From NCBI GenBank assembly GCA_038961845.1, contig CP152408.1, forward strand, positions 3,472,001 to 3,536,000: a stretch of 64,000 nt of DNA, given 5' to 3'. Of this stretch, positions 15,384 through 25,281 are shown piece by piece. Numbering within the stretch: position 1 is the stretch's first letter; each line of letters opens with the position of its first letter. This DNA comes from Xylophilus sp. GW821-FHT01B05. Its GTDB lineage: Bacteria; Pseudomonadota; Gammaproteobacteria; Burkholderiales; Burkholderiaceae_C. A model generated the notes under the pieces. The model saw only the letters and a program-made list of their open reading frames with translations. It was not told the origin of the DNA and made no database searches. A program made the position numbers and the translations under genes.

Positions 15384-16586
15384 TCACCGACCGCTGAATT
15401 CAGGCTTGCGCTTGGCGACGAAGCTGCGAATCGCTTCCGTGGCATCGGTCGTGCCCGCCGTACGGAACAGGGCCTCGGTCTCGGCGCCCAGTTGCTCCGA
15501 CAAGGTGGCGCCGAGCGATTCGCGGTACAGGCGTCGCACTTCGCCATAAGCCCGCGTTGGCCCCGCGGCCAAACGTCGCGCGCTATCGAGCACATGTTCA
15601 TCGAAGCCGTCCAGCGGCACCACGCGGGTGACAAGCCCCCATTCCAAGGCCTCCTGCGCATTCAGAACGCGTCCCTCGAAATACAGTTCGGCCGCACGCC
15701 GCATGCCGACCAGCCGAGGCAGGAACCAGGAGTTGGCACCATCCATCGACAGCCCGAGTGCGGCGAAGCCCGTGGCGACACGCGCATTCTCGGCCGCCAC
15801 CACGACATCAGCGCAGTACAGCATGCCGAGACCGCCACCAGCCGCAGCACCCTGCACGCCGGCGATGATCGGCACACCCAGGCGGCTGAAGGTGCGAAGC
15901 GCGTCGTGGTAGGGGCCGGTCATGGCTCGCAGCAGACCGGGCAGTTCGCCTTCCTTAGTGCCGGCGAGGAAAGCCAGGTCGCCCCCCACTGTGAAGGATC
16001 GACCATTCCCCAGCAGCAGCAACGCGCGTACCGAAGGATCGCTCGCGCAGCGCCGGGCCGCTTCGCAGATGCCCTCGGCCATGGTCGCATCGATCGCGTT
16101 GTGCACCTCGGGCCGGTTCATCCGCAGGATCGCGAGCCCATCGTTCACATCGTATGTCACCGCACTGAGCACACTCGCATTGGTTTCGTTACGGGTCGCA
16201 TCGCCCCAGCGCGCGCTGTCGGTCAGTTGCGTCAGCCCGGTGATCCGTCCTCCGTCGAAGCTCAGCAGGTGCATGAACTCGGCATCGACCTTGCCGTTGC
16301 CAGCCCGCGCCACGCCCAGGTAGCGGCCGTGCACCAGCAGGCGCCCGTCGGCGAGCGACTGAAAGTCGGTGGGCGTCGCCTCGACTTTGAAGTTCTTCGC
16401 GATCTTGCCCCAGAAGTTGCGACGCATCGCTTCTGCACCCTGATGGGTGCCGCCCATCTCGAAAGGTAGACCCTCCGTAGCATGACCGATGAAGTCAACG
16501 TGCAACAGGCGGTCGAGCGCCGCCCGATCACCTGCTGCCAGCGCCCTATAGAGATCCTTGGCCAATTCATTGTTTTCGGCGTTCAT
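15384..16586 (-). CDS. SnoaL/NTF2-like domain fused to a crotonase (enoyl-CoA hydratase/isomerase) domain
   Basis: The 400-residue protein has two parts. Residues 1 to ~125 look like a SnoaL/NTF2-like polyketide-cyclase or ketosteroid-isomerase fold (KDLYRALAAGDRAALDRLLH, DFIGHATEGLPFEMGGTHQG, FMHLLSFDGGRITGLTQLTD). Residues ~140-400 are a crotonase (VQGAAAGGGLGMLYCADVVV, ending KRKPEFSGR). The crotonase active-site loop reads GLSMDGANSWFLPRLVG, without a hydratase Glu. Such a fusion is unusual and suggests channelling between an isomerase or cyclase step and a CoA-ester step. The ATG at 16586 was chosen because the domain begins there; the frame stays open to 16637. First gene of the operon downstream of the 16654 operator. 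Confidence 0.85.
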   Translation of the reverse strand: MNAENNELAKDLYRALAAGDRAALDRLLHVDFIGHATEGLPFEMGGTHQGAEAMRRNFWGKIAKNFKVEATPTDFQSLADGRLLVHGRYLGVARAGNGKVDAEFMHLLSFDGGRITGLTQLTDSARWGDATRNETNASVLSAVTYDVNDGLAILRMNRPEVHNAIDATMAEGICEAARRCASDPSVRALLLLGNGRSFTVGGDLAFLAGTKEGELPGLLRAMTGPYHDALRTFSRLGVPIIAGVQGAAAGGGLGMLYCADVVVAAENARVATGFAALGLSMDGANSWFLPRLVGMRRAAELYFEGRVLNAQEALEWGLVTRVVPLDGFDEHVLDSARRLAAGPTRAYGEVRRLYRESLGATLSEQLGAETEALFRTAGTTDATEAIRSFVAKRKPEFSGR

Positions 16587-16653
16587 GTGTTCGCGTCTCT
16601 CTGTTTTCCGAAAGGGCCAGATCCGATGGATCTTCAAGCGCCTGTCAATTTTA

Positions 16654-16675
16654 ATAAACCGTCACGTCGGTTTAT
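16654..16675. promoter_or_regulatory. 22-bp inverted repeat, second TetR-type operator candidate
   Basis: Perfect 8-base arms ATAAACCG and CGGTTTAT flank a 6-base centre. Size and CCG-N6-CGG core match the dyad at 14039-14060. On the minus strand a -35 TTGCAA (16700-16695) and an AT-rich -10 (TATATA or TATAAA, 16678-16671) overlap one arm, so binding would block transcription of the crotonase-fusion gene. Confidence 0.65.
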
Positions 16676-16908
16676 ATAATGGAAAGCAGATGAATTGCAA
16701 GCGCCAGGACGAATGCCAAAGCGTTCGATGCCGTGAAGGTGCTCGCGATCCGCCGCGAACTGAGCATCATCGGCATACAGGCTGAGACAAGGGGTCAGGA
16801 TTTCATGGAAGTTGAGTTAATTGCTTTTTCTCAATCTTGCTGACAAATAGATTCTGGCTAGATTGCGACTTGCACCTCTCCAAGAGTGCGTCCATACCGG
16901 GCGCACAT

Positions 16909-16933
16909 GAAAAAGCCCGCCAGAGGGCGGGCC
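16909..16933 (-). terminator. Rho-independent terminator of ppa
   Basis: On the minus strand a 7-bp GC stem (GCCCGCC/GGCGGGC) with a 4-base loop is followed by TTTTT, 22 bases past the ppa stop codon. Confidence 0.85.
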
Positions 16934-16954
16934 TGCGGGGAGCGCAAGAAAAGC

Positions 16955-17485
16955 TCAGGCCGGCTTGTAGTTGGCGATGCCGTCGGCAACTTCCTTCTTC
17001 GCCGCGTCCACACCTTCCCAGCCGGTGACCTTGACCCACTTGCCGGCTTCCAGGTCCTTGTAGTGCTCGAAGAAATGGCTGATCTGCTTGAGCAGGATCG
17101 GGTGGATGTCTTCGACCTTCTGGTACTGGCTGTAGATGGGCAGCAGCTTTTCGGTGGGCACGGCCAGCACCTTGCCGTCTACGCCGGCTTCGTCTTCCAT
17201 CATCAGGATGCCGATCGGACGGCAGGGCACGACCACGCCGGGCGGCAGCGGGAAGGGCGTCATCACCAGCACGTCGACCGGGTCGCCGTCGCCCGACAGC
17301 GTCTGCGGCACGTAGCCGTAGTTGGTCGGGTAGTGCATGGCGGTGGTCAGGAAGCGGTCGACGAAGACCGCGCCGCTTTCCTTGTCCACTTCGTATTTCA
17401 CCGGGTCGGAGTTCATCGAGATTTCGATGACCACGTTGAAGACGTCGGGGGCTTTCTTGCCGGGGCTGACTTTGTCGAGGGACAT
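16955..17485 (-). CDS. ppa: Inorganic pyrophosphatase (family I)
   Basis: This enzyme hydrolyses pyrophosphate to two phosphates, pulling biosynthetic reactions forward in the cytoplasm. The 176 residues equal the usual bacterial length. The family signature is complete: the substrate-binding [17 protein letters not shown], the acidic metal-site core [10 protein letters not shown], and the later Asp-rich [14 protein letters not shown]. The gene is transcribed alone, with its own terminator, and marks the return to core chromosome after the catabolic cluster. Confidence 0.97.
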   Translation of the reverse strand: MSLDKVSPGKKAPDVFNVVIEISMNSDPVKYEVDKESGAVFVDRFLTTAMHYPTNYGYVPQTLSGDGDPVDVLVMTPFPLPPGVVVPCRPIGILMMEDEAGVDGKVLAVPTEKLLPIYSQYQKVEDIHPILLKQISHFFEHYKDLEAGKWVKVTGWEGVDAAKKEVADGIANYKPA

Positions 17486-17602
17486 GGAGGTTTCGCAGAT
17501 TGGATGAAGAGTGCCCTCGCGGCAAACGCGGAGGGCGGGAGACAGCGCGGAATTCTACTGAGCGGGTGCCATGGCCTTTCGCAACATGCGCAACCGCTCT
17601 CT

Positions 17603-17652
17603 TTTTAAGAGCTAAAAGCCCAGTCCATACCTTGGCTCAAGGCACTTTTTAC
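17603..17652. repeat. Dispersed intergenic palindromic repeat, copy A
   Basis: The segment around GAGCTAAAAGCCCAG...CTTGGCTCAAGGCACTTTTT has the recurring layout AGCTA, AGCCCAG, a short spacer, a complementary GGGCT-like arm, then GGCACTTTT. Related copies lie near 18996, 34072, 46454 and 57771, always between genes. Confidence 0.6.
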
Positions 17653-17686
17653 CGCTGACGGTTCCATACCAGCGCGCCCCACCCCG

Positions 17687-18907
17687 CTACCTTCGCACCG
17701 GCCCTCCAAACGCCCCATCGTCATAGGCCTCGGAGAACGTCCCCCAGTCCGCCTCAACCCCGGCCGCGCAGTGCCGGGCGATCTCGATCAGCTTGGCGCG
17801 CCATTTCTGGCGGGCGCCGAAGTCGATCAGTTCGTCGGCGATGGCCGAGCCGCTGCGGCCGCTGCTGCGCAGTTGGCCCCAGGCCAGGCACTGGCCGATC
17901 ACGGTCACCACGTTCTTCAGGCGCGCCGCCGGGTGGCGGGTGTAGGCCAGCGCCACGCGGTCTTCGCTGGGCTGCAGGCCGCGCAGGACATAGGGCTGGC
18001 CGCCCATCTGCACGGGGTGCAGGAAGGCCATGGCAATGGCCTGCATGCGGCGTTGGATGGTGACGATGCGCTGTGCGTCGCTGTCCCAGTGGGGTTGCGC
18101 CACGGGCACGCGCGGCAATGGGGATGAGGGCGTGGCCTGCTTCAGGTCCAACAGGTAGTTGGCGTCGGGCGAGCCCTTGCCGCGCACCAGCACGATGTAG
18201 CGGTCCACGCCCAGGCTGCCGTTGCCGGCGATACGCCGTGCCACGTCCAGCACGTCGTAGAAGCGCGGTACTGGCTGCGTGGGCGCGAAGTCGCGGAAAA
18301 AGTCCATGACCCGCTCGCGCTGCTCGGGCGTGGCGGCCAGGGCCTTGCGGCCGTCGATGCGGATACGCCGGCTGCGCCCCTTCAAGACGGTGCGCGTGTC
18401 AAGAAAGGCCGGCCGCTGGCGCGAGCGCACGGCCTGCAGCAGGTCGCCCACCGGCGGTGGCGCGGTTTCACGCTCGACCCAGCGCGCCTTGCCGTCGGCC
18501 AGCGCCTGCGCGTAGGCACCCAGAAACACCTGGCACAACTGCTCTGATACCTCGGCGCTGCGCGTGCCCAGGCCCATGCTGTTGCGCCCGACCAGGATGC
18601 TGGCCAGGCAGCGCACCACGTCCCAGGTCAGCGGGGCCAGCAGCGCCTCGTCGAAGTCATTGAGGTCGAAATAGACCTGCCGGTTATCGCCCTTGTAGCT
18701 GCCGACGTTCTCCAGGTGCAGGTCACCACAGGCCCAGGCCGCCGGCACCTTGCGCAGCACCGGCTCCAGCGGCAGCCTGGCGTAGAACAAATGGCAGGTG
18801 GCGCGCAGGAACACGAAGGGGTTGCTGCGCATGTTGCGGTACTTCATGGCCAGCCGCTCGCGCTCGCGCTCGGCGTTGAATTGGCGGATCTGCTTGATGA
18901 CGTTCAT
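17687..18907 (-). CDS. DUF2252 family protein
   Basis: This 406-residue protein belongs to the DUF2252 family, distantly related to kinase/phosphotransferase folds, whose reaction is unknown. Visible family blocks are KYRNMRSNPFVFLRATCHLF, AWACGDLHLENVGSYKG, VYFDLNDFDEALLAPLTWDV, and VGRNSMGLGTRSAEV. The HxxN and DFD motifs resemble the catalytic and metal-binding loops of aminoglycoside-phosphotransferase-like enzymes. I start it at the ATG at 18907 (MNVIKQIRQF); the frame continues upstream to 19039, but that part is non-homologous and enters repeat copy B. It stands alone, and no functional link to the neighbours is apparent. Confidence 0.85.
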   Translation of the reverse strand: MNVIKQIRQFNAERERERLAMKYRNMRSNPFVFLRATCHLFYARLPLEPVLRKVPAAWACGDLHLENVGSYKGDNRQVYFDLNDFDEALLAPLTWDVVRCLASILVGRNSMGLGTRSAEVSEQLCQVFLGAYAQALADGKARWVERETAPPPVGDLLQAVRSRQRPAFLDTRTVLKGRSRRIRIDGRKALAATPEQRERVMDFFRDFAPTQPVPRFYDVLDVARRIAGNGSLGVDRYIVLVRGKGSPDANYLLDLKQATPSSPLPRVPVAQPHWDSDAQRIVTIQRRMQAIAMAFLHPVQMGGQPYVLRGLQPSEDRVALAYTRHPAARLKNVVTVIGQCLAWGQLRSSGRSGSAIADELIDFGARQKWRAKLIEIARHCAAGVEADWGTFSEAYDDGAFGGPVRR

Positions 18908-18995
18908 GGCCCAGGTTTCCCGCGCTGTCTGATGGGCAGCGGCGTGGCCATCGTACGGCAGGGCTGGTGCGCAGGCATGTCCGTTGGTTACTTCG

Positions 18996-19056
18996 TTTTT
19001 TATAGCTATTAGCCCAGGCAGGTACTGGGCTACAGGCACTTTTCTTCAAAATTTTT
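18996..19056. repeat. Dispersed intergenic palindromic repeat, copy B
   Basis: The segment contains TATAGCTATTAGCCCAG, a spacer, then CTGGGCTACAGGCACTTTT and an AT-rich tail. AGCCCAG and CTGGGCT form the stem. It lies between the DUF2252 gene and maeB, which are transcribed divergently. Confidence 0.65.
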
Positions 19057-19188
19057 TAACCTGCAGCGCAGCGCGCCCATGCTGCACCGCAGCAGTTATC
19101 GCCGCTGCAGAAGGGGTAAGCTCTGTGACCTTTTTCGTTTTCGTTCCCGCTACTTCCTCGAACGCGGCCCGCACGGGCCTCCCCTCCC

Positions 19189-21501
<2,313 letters not shown>

Positions 21502-21545
21502 GCCCGCGCGGGCCGCACGCTGCGGCCCGACGCGCTCCCTTTCAT

Positions 21546-21571
21546 CACGCCGCAGTCTCTGCGGCGTTTTC
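21546..21571 (+). terminator. Rho-independent terminator of maeB
   Basis: A CGCCGCAG/CTGCGGCG stem with a TCT loop is followed by TTTTCGTTT, about 45 bases past the maeB stop. It separates maeB from the dctA transcription unit. Confidence 0.85.
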
Positions 21572-21638
21572 GTTTGTGGCCGGCGGCAACATCGGCGGGA
21601 TAACCCTCAGGACGCGTTCTTCAGATATGTCTACAGTT

Positions 21639-21650
21639 CTTGTATGCAAG
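21639..21650. promoter_or_regulatory. Palindromic GntR-type operator candidate upstream of dctA
   Basis: CTTGTATGCAAG is a near-perfect 12-bp palindrome of the TTGTAT-ACAA type bound by many FCD-domain GntR regulators. It lies 38 bases before the dctA start. The GntR gene immediately downstream of dctA is the obvious candidate to bind it. Confidence 0.4.
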
Positions 21651-21687
21651 TCCTGCAATCAATAACAGATTCCATCCGGAGACATCC

Positions 21688-22950
21688 ATGACCCGCCTTT
21701 TCAACTCGCTGTTCGGACGCGTCCTGCTGGCGCTGATCATCGGCATCGCCGTCGGGCTGCTATGGCCCGAGCTGGCCGTAAAGCTCAAGCCCCTGGGCGA
21801 TGGCTTCATCAAGCTGGTGAAGATGCTGATCCCGCTCATCGTCTTCTGCGTCGTGGTCCACGGCATTGCCGGCACGGGCGACCTGCGACGCGTCGGCCGC
21901 GTGGGGATCAAGTCACTGATCTACTTCGAGGTGGTCACCACCATCGCGCTCGGCCTGGGCCTGGTGCTGGCTTTTGTGTTCGAACCCGGCGTGGGCATGA
22001 ACGTAGACCCGGGCGCACTCGACGCCTCCGCCATGGCCGCCTACTCGGACACCGCCAACAAGCTGGCGGGTGGCGGCTTCAGCGACTTCATCCTGAAGCT
22101 GATCCCCAACACTGCGGTCAGCGCGTTTTCGTCCGGCGACGTGCTGCAGGTGCTGCTGTTCTCGATCGTCTTTGGCTGCGCGCTGTCGCTCATCGGCGAG
22201 CGCGGCAGCCGCGTGGTGGCGCTGATCGACGACTTCTCTGCCGTGCTGTTCAAGATGATGGGCCTGATCATCAAGCTGGCCCCGCTGGGCGTGCTGGGCG
22301 CCATCGCCTTCACCGTGGGCAAGTACGGCATCGGCTCGCTCAAGCAGTTGGGCATGTTGGTGGCCTTGTTCTACGCCGCCGTGCTGGTGTTCGTGGTGGT
22401 GGTGCTGGGCCTGATCATGCGGTTCTCGGGCTTCAGCCTGTTCAAGCTGCTGCGCTACCTGCGCGAGGAATTGGCCGTGGTATTTGCCACCACCTCCTCC
22501 GACAGCGTGCTGCCGCAGGTCATGGCCAAGCTCAAGAACATGGGCATCCGCGACTCCACGGTGGGCCTGGTGATCCCCACCGGCTACTCGTTCAACCTGG
22601 ACGCGTTCTCTATCTACATCACGCTGGCGGCGGTGTTCATCGCGCAGGCCACCAATACCCCGATCACCATGGTGGACCTGCTCACCATCCTGGCGATCTC
22701 GCTGGTGACCTCCAAGGGCGCGCATGGCGTGCCGGGCTCGGCCATCGTGGTGCTGGCCGCAACACTGCACGCCATTCCCGCCATCCCTGCGATCGGCCTG
22801 GTGCTGGTGTTGTCGGTGGACTGGTTCATGGGCATTGCACGGGCCTTGGGCAACCTGATCGGCAACTCGTTGCAGTGGCCGCCTGGGAGGGCGACATCGA
22901 CCGCGAGCGCGCCCATGCCGTGCTGGATGGCCGCGCCACCGGCCCGGTGA
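21688..22950 (+). CDS. dctA: C4-dicarboxylate:cation symporter DctA, C-terminus apparently frameshifted
   Basis: This inner-membrane carrier imports succinate, fumarate and malate with cations. It has eight or more hydrophobic segments and the family motifs LIPLIVFCVVVHGIA, FATTSSDSVLPQVM and GYSFNLDAFSIY. The start at 21688 has GGAGA six bases upstream. After residue ~393 (LGNLIGNS) the frame turns into atypical LQWPPGRATSTASAP. The expected ending (VAVAAWEGDIDRERAHAVLDG) is encoded from 22869 in another frame, stopping at 22958. Joining the frames would restore a ~426-residue protein like E. coli DctA (428). A deletion of about ten bases fits, or a sequencing error. The ending is cytoplasmic, so function may survive. 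Confidence 0.9.
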   Translation: MTRLFNSLFGRVLLALIIGIAVGLLWPELAVKLKPLGDGFIKLVKMLIPLIVFCVVVHGIAGTGDLRRVGRVGIKSLIYFEVVTTIALGLGLVLAFVFEPGVGMNVDPGALDASAMAAYSDTANKLAGGGFSDFILKLIPNTAVSAFSSGDVLQVLLFSIVFGCALSLIGERGSRVVALIDDFSAVLFKMMGLIIKLAPLGVLGAIAFTVGKYGIGSLKQLGMLVALFYAAVLVFVVVVLGLIMRFSGFSLFKLLRYLREELAVVFATTSSDSVLPQVMAKLKNMGIRDSTVGLVIPTGYSFNLDAFSIYITLAAVFIAQATNTPITMVDLLTILAISLVTSKGAHGVPGSAIVVLAATLHAIPAIPAIGLVLVLSVDWFMGIARALGNLIGNSLQWPPGRATSTASAPMPCWMAAPPAR

Positions 22951-23018
22951 AAGACTGAGCAGCGCTTGCTCTCGCATAGCATTGCGGCCTTCACACCCAT
23001 GGCAGCACAGGCCCACTG

Positions 23019-23741
23019 ATGACCACTCGCCCCCCGGTGCCGCAGTCGGCGGCACCCAACAGCCAGAACCAGATCGCCCAGCAGGTGGTGGAGTCGATCC
23101 TGGCGCAAAAGCTCGCGCCCGGCGAGCGCCTGGGCGAGCAGGATTTGGCCGATCTCTTCCACGTGAGCCGCACCCTGGTACGCGAGGCCTTGATGCAGTT
23201 GCAGGCGCGCGGCTTCGTCGAGGTGCGGCCGCGGCGCGGCTGGTACGTGGTGGAGCCCTCAGTGGAGGACGCGCGCGACGCCTTCTCGGCCCGCCGCATC
23301 GTGGAGTCGGGCATCCTCACCCATCCCGGCCGCCCCCTGCAAACGGTGGTGCGGCGCCTGCGTCAACACATCAAGGAAGAGCGGCAAGCCATCCAGAATG
23401 CCGATGCCGCCACGCGCTCCTTCCTGCTGGCGGACTTCCATGTGTGCCTGGCCGAAGCCATGGGCCACCGCAGCCTGAGCGCCATCCTGCGCGACCTCAC
23501 CGCCCGCACCACCTTGGCCGCCACGCTCTACCAGTCGCAGCACGCGGCCAGCCAGTCATGCGCCGAGCATGCGGCCATCCTGCAGGCGCTGGAGCAGGGC
23601 GACCTGGCGCTGGCGCGCGAGCGCATGCTGGACCACATCGGCCAGGTCGAACAGGCCCTGAACCACGATCAGCCCCGCACGCACGACCGGCTGCGCGATT
23701 CCCTGGCACCCCTGGCCGGCATCCGCGGCACCTCGGGCTGA
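23019..23741 (+). CDS. GntR family transcriptional regulator (FCD/FadR subfamily)
   Basis: This is a 240-residue one-component regulator. The N-terminal winged helix-turn-helix (about residues 15-80) shows IAQQVVESILAQKLAPGERL and VSRTLVREALMQLQARGFVE. The rest is an all-helical FCD ligand-binding domain, with DFHVCLAEAMGHRSLSAILR and EHAAILQALEQGDLALARER, which place the usual metal-binding Asp/His residues. It begins 68 bases after dctA and is probably transcribed with it. A dicarboxylate-responsive role is an inference from that neighbour and from the palindrome upstream of dctA. Confidence 0.9.
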   Translation: MTTRPPVPQSAAPNSQNQIAQQVVESILAQKLAPGERLGEQDLADLFHVSRTLVREALMQLQARGFVEVRPRRGWYVVEPSVEDARDAFSARRIVESGILTHPGRPLQTVVRRLRQHIKEERQAIQNADAATRSFLLADFHVCLAEAMGHRSLSAILRDLTARTTLAATLYQSQHAASQSCAEHAAILQALEQGDLALARERMLDHIGQVEQALNHDQPRTHDRLRDSLAPLAGIRGTSG

Positions 23742-23956
23742 GGGGCCTCTTCTAAAATAGGCGCCTGGTCACCGGCTGGTGACCAGCAAAGCTCGGCATC
23801 GCGCCGCCGCGGTCCTCGCGGCAATCTGCGCATCGATGCCCCTGCCCCCTGTTGCAGCGGGTTTGCACCTGCGGGCCATCGGCCTCGCGCCCTCCTCCGC
23901 GCTGCGCCTGCAGCACGTCTTCTTGTTCCCCCATCTCTACAGGAGCCCCTTCCAGG

Positions 23957-24934
23957 ATGCGTATCTCCCTTGCTTTGCCGGCCGGCCTGGCCACCCTCTT
24001 CACGCTGGCGCTGCCAGCCTCTGCGCAATCGAACATCTCCGTCAGCGGCTATCTCGACGCCGGCGTGTTCCGCGACTTCGACAAGACGAACAAGGCCGGG
24101 ACCATCCAGCGCAGCAATCTCGCATTCAAGGGCAGCGAAGACCTGGGCGGCGGGCTGGCGGCAACGTTCAGGCTGAGCACCCGTTTTGAGCTGGACACCG
24201 GCCTGCCCGAGGGCGCGGGCTTCAAGCCGTATTTCCAGGACGAGTCCACCGTGGGCCTGAAAGGCCCCTGGGGCCAGTTGCGCCTGGGCCGTGCGCTCAG
24301 CGCCATGTGGGGCCAGGACTATCTGTTCGATCCCTGGGCCAACTTCAACCGCATCGCCTCACCGGCGTGGCAGTTCTGGCACGCGCTCACCCCGACCGAC
24401 CGCGCCAGCAACAACGGCACGGCCGAGTACGGCCGCATGGCCAATGGCGTGTTCTACGACTCGCCCGAATGGTCCGGCTTTGCCCTGCACCTGAGCGCAT
24501 CGCCTGAACGCACCACCGCACCGGGCCGGGACGGCCGCGCGCACTCGGCATCGCTCAACTACAGCCGGGGCCCGGTCACAGCCATGCTGGCGCATGAACG
24601 CAATGGCAGCGGTGACCGCGACGTGTTCGTGGGCGGCAGTTACGACTTCGGCGCACTGTCCGTCATGGGCGCCTACGACGTCTCCAGGACGGGCGACACC
24701 GCCGACAAATCCCGGGCCGCGACACTGGGCGCTACCTATACCGTGGGCGCCACCGCGTTCAAAGCCGGCTACGGCCGCCAGCGGCTGAACGCAGCCACGC
24801 ACAACTTCGCCTCGCTCGGAGCCGAATACGCGCTCTCCAAACGCACAACCGTGTACGCCAGCCTGGGCCAGCAGCGTTACGCCGCCGTGCCGTCGCGCAC
24901 GGCCTTCGGCGTGGGAATGGGACACGCGTTCTAG
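23957..24934 (+). CDS. Gram-negative porin (OmpC-like beta-barrel)
   Basis: This outer-membrane general porin has 325 residues. A signal peptide is evident (hydrophobic core LATLFTLALPASAQ, cleaved about residue 24). The barrel starts SNISVSGYLDAGVF, includes the conserved GSEDLGGGLAATFRLS and GQLRLGRALSAMWGQDY strands, and ends with Phe (GVGMGHAF), the sorting signal for BamA. The ATG has AGGAG eleven bases upstream; an open frame extends to 23852 but lacks signal-peptide character. It is short for the family (usually 340-380). The stop codon is the first triplet of the adjoining inverted-repeat element. Confidence 0.9.
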   Translation: MRISLALPAGLATLFTLALPASAQSNISVSGYLDAGVFRDFDKTNKAGTIQRSNLAFKGSEDLGGGLAATFRLSTRFELDTGLPEGAGFKPYFQDESTVGLKGPWGQLRLGRALSAMWGQDYLFDPWANFNRIASPAWQFWHALTPTDRASNNGTAEYGRMANGVFYDSPEWSGFALHLSASPERTTAPGRDGRAHSASLNYSRGPVTAMLAHERNGSGDRDVFVGGSYDFGALSVMGAYDVSRTGDTADKSRAATLGATYTVGATAFKAGYGRQRLNAATHNFASLGAEYALSKRTTVYASLGQQRYAAVPSRTAFGVGMGHAF

Positions 24935-25094
24935 TGTCGCGTCAAGTGTGATGTGACGGGAGTGCGCGAAGCCATCGGCGTGCAGCGCAAGGCGTAGGCC
25001 GCAGCCCAGGCTGAAGCCTGGGCAAGGACTGCAACGCGGCGATGCGCGGTGAGGGCAAGTGCACGCCGGCAGATCATGCTTGACGCGACACTAG
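24931..25094. mobile_element. MITE-like non-coding element with 16-bp terminal inverted repeats
   Basis: CTAGTGTCGCGTCAAG at 24931-24946 is perfectly inverted at 25079-25094 (CTTGACGCGACACTAG); allowing mismatches, the similarity extends to about 21 bases. The ~130-base interior is GC-rich and has no open frame with coding character. The right end continues into a perfect 18-bp palindrome, CGCGACACTAGTGTCGCG (25084-25101), as if a second copy had begun and been lost. It abuts the porin stop codon. No transposase is present, so any mobility would be in trans. Confidence 0.6.
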
Positions 25095-25281
25095 TGTCGC
25101 GCCAACCAAAGAAAGGGCGATCCCTGATCCGCCTGCCGCTGCGCTCCTCGGCGCATCCCGAGGGGGCCCGGGACAGCCACGCGGGCCATCACTGCGCTCG
25201 GCCCGGCTCCTGCCGTCAGCAAGACACAAGAACTACCGAACAGATCACGAGACTTTGAAAGGGATGGTTCTTGGAACGTGC
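24935..25281. other. Intergenic region between convergent porin and uxaA genes
   Basis: This 347-base stretch contains the MITE-like element in its first half. From 25102 to 25281 I see no gene, no clear terminator and no recognisable regulatory site. Confidence 0.6.

Larger units (their letters stand above)
16587..16954. other. Intergenic boundary between the catabolic cluster and ppa
   Basis: This 368-base gap holds the second operator with its minus-strand promoter and the ppa terminator. From ~16712 to 16840 a plus-strand frame reads AKAFDAVKVLAIRRELSIIG and continues to a stop. I could not assign it to a family and no start with a ribosome-binding site precedes it. It could be a gene remnant left where the catabolic cluster joined the chromosome, or chance. 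Confidence 0.4.

Noticed and set aside
16712..16840. Possible remnant coding sequence between the catabolic cluster and ppa
   Set aside because: A short frame without start or ribosome-binding site and without a family I recognise. Noted in the intergenic entry but not called as a pseudogene.
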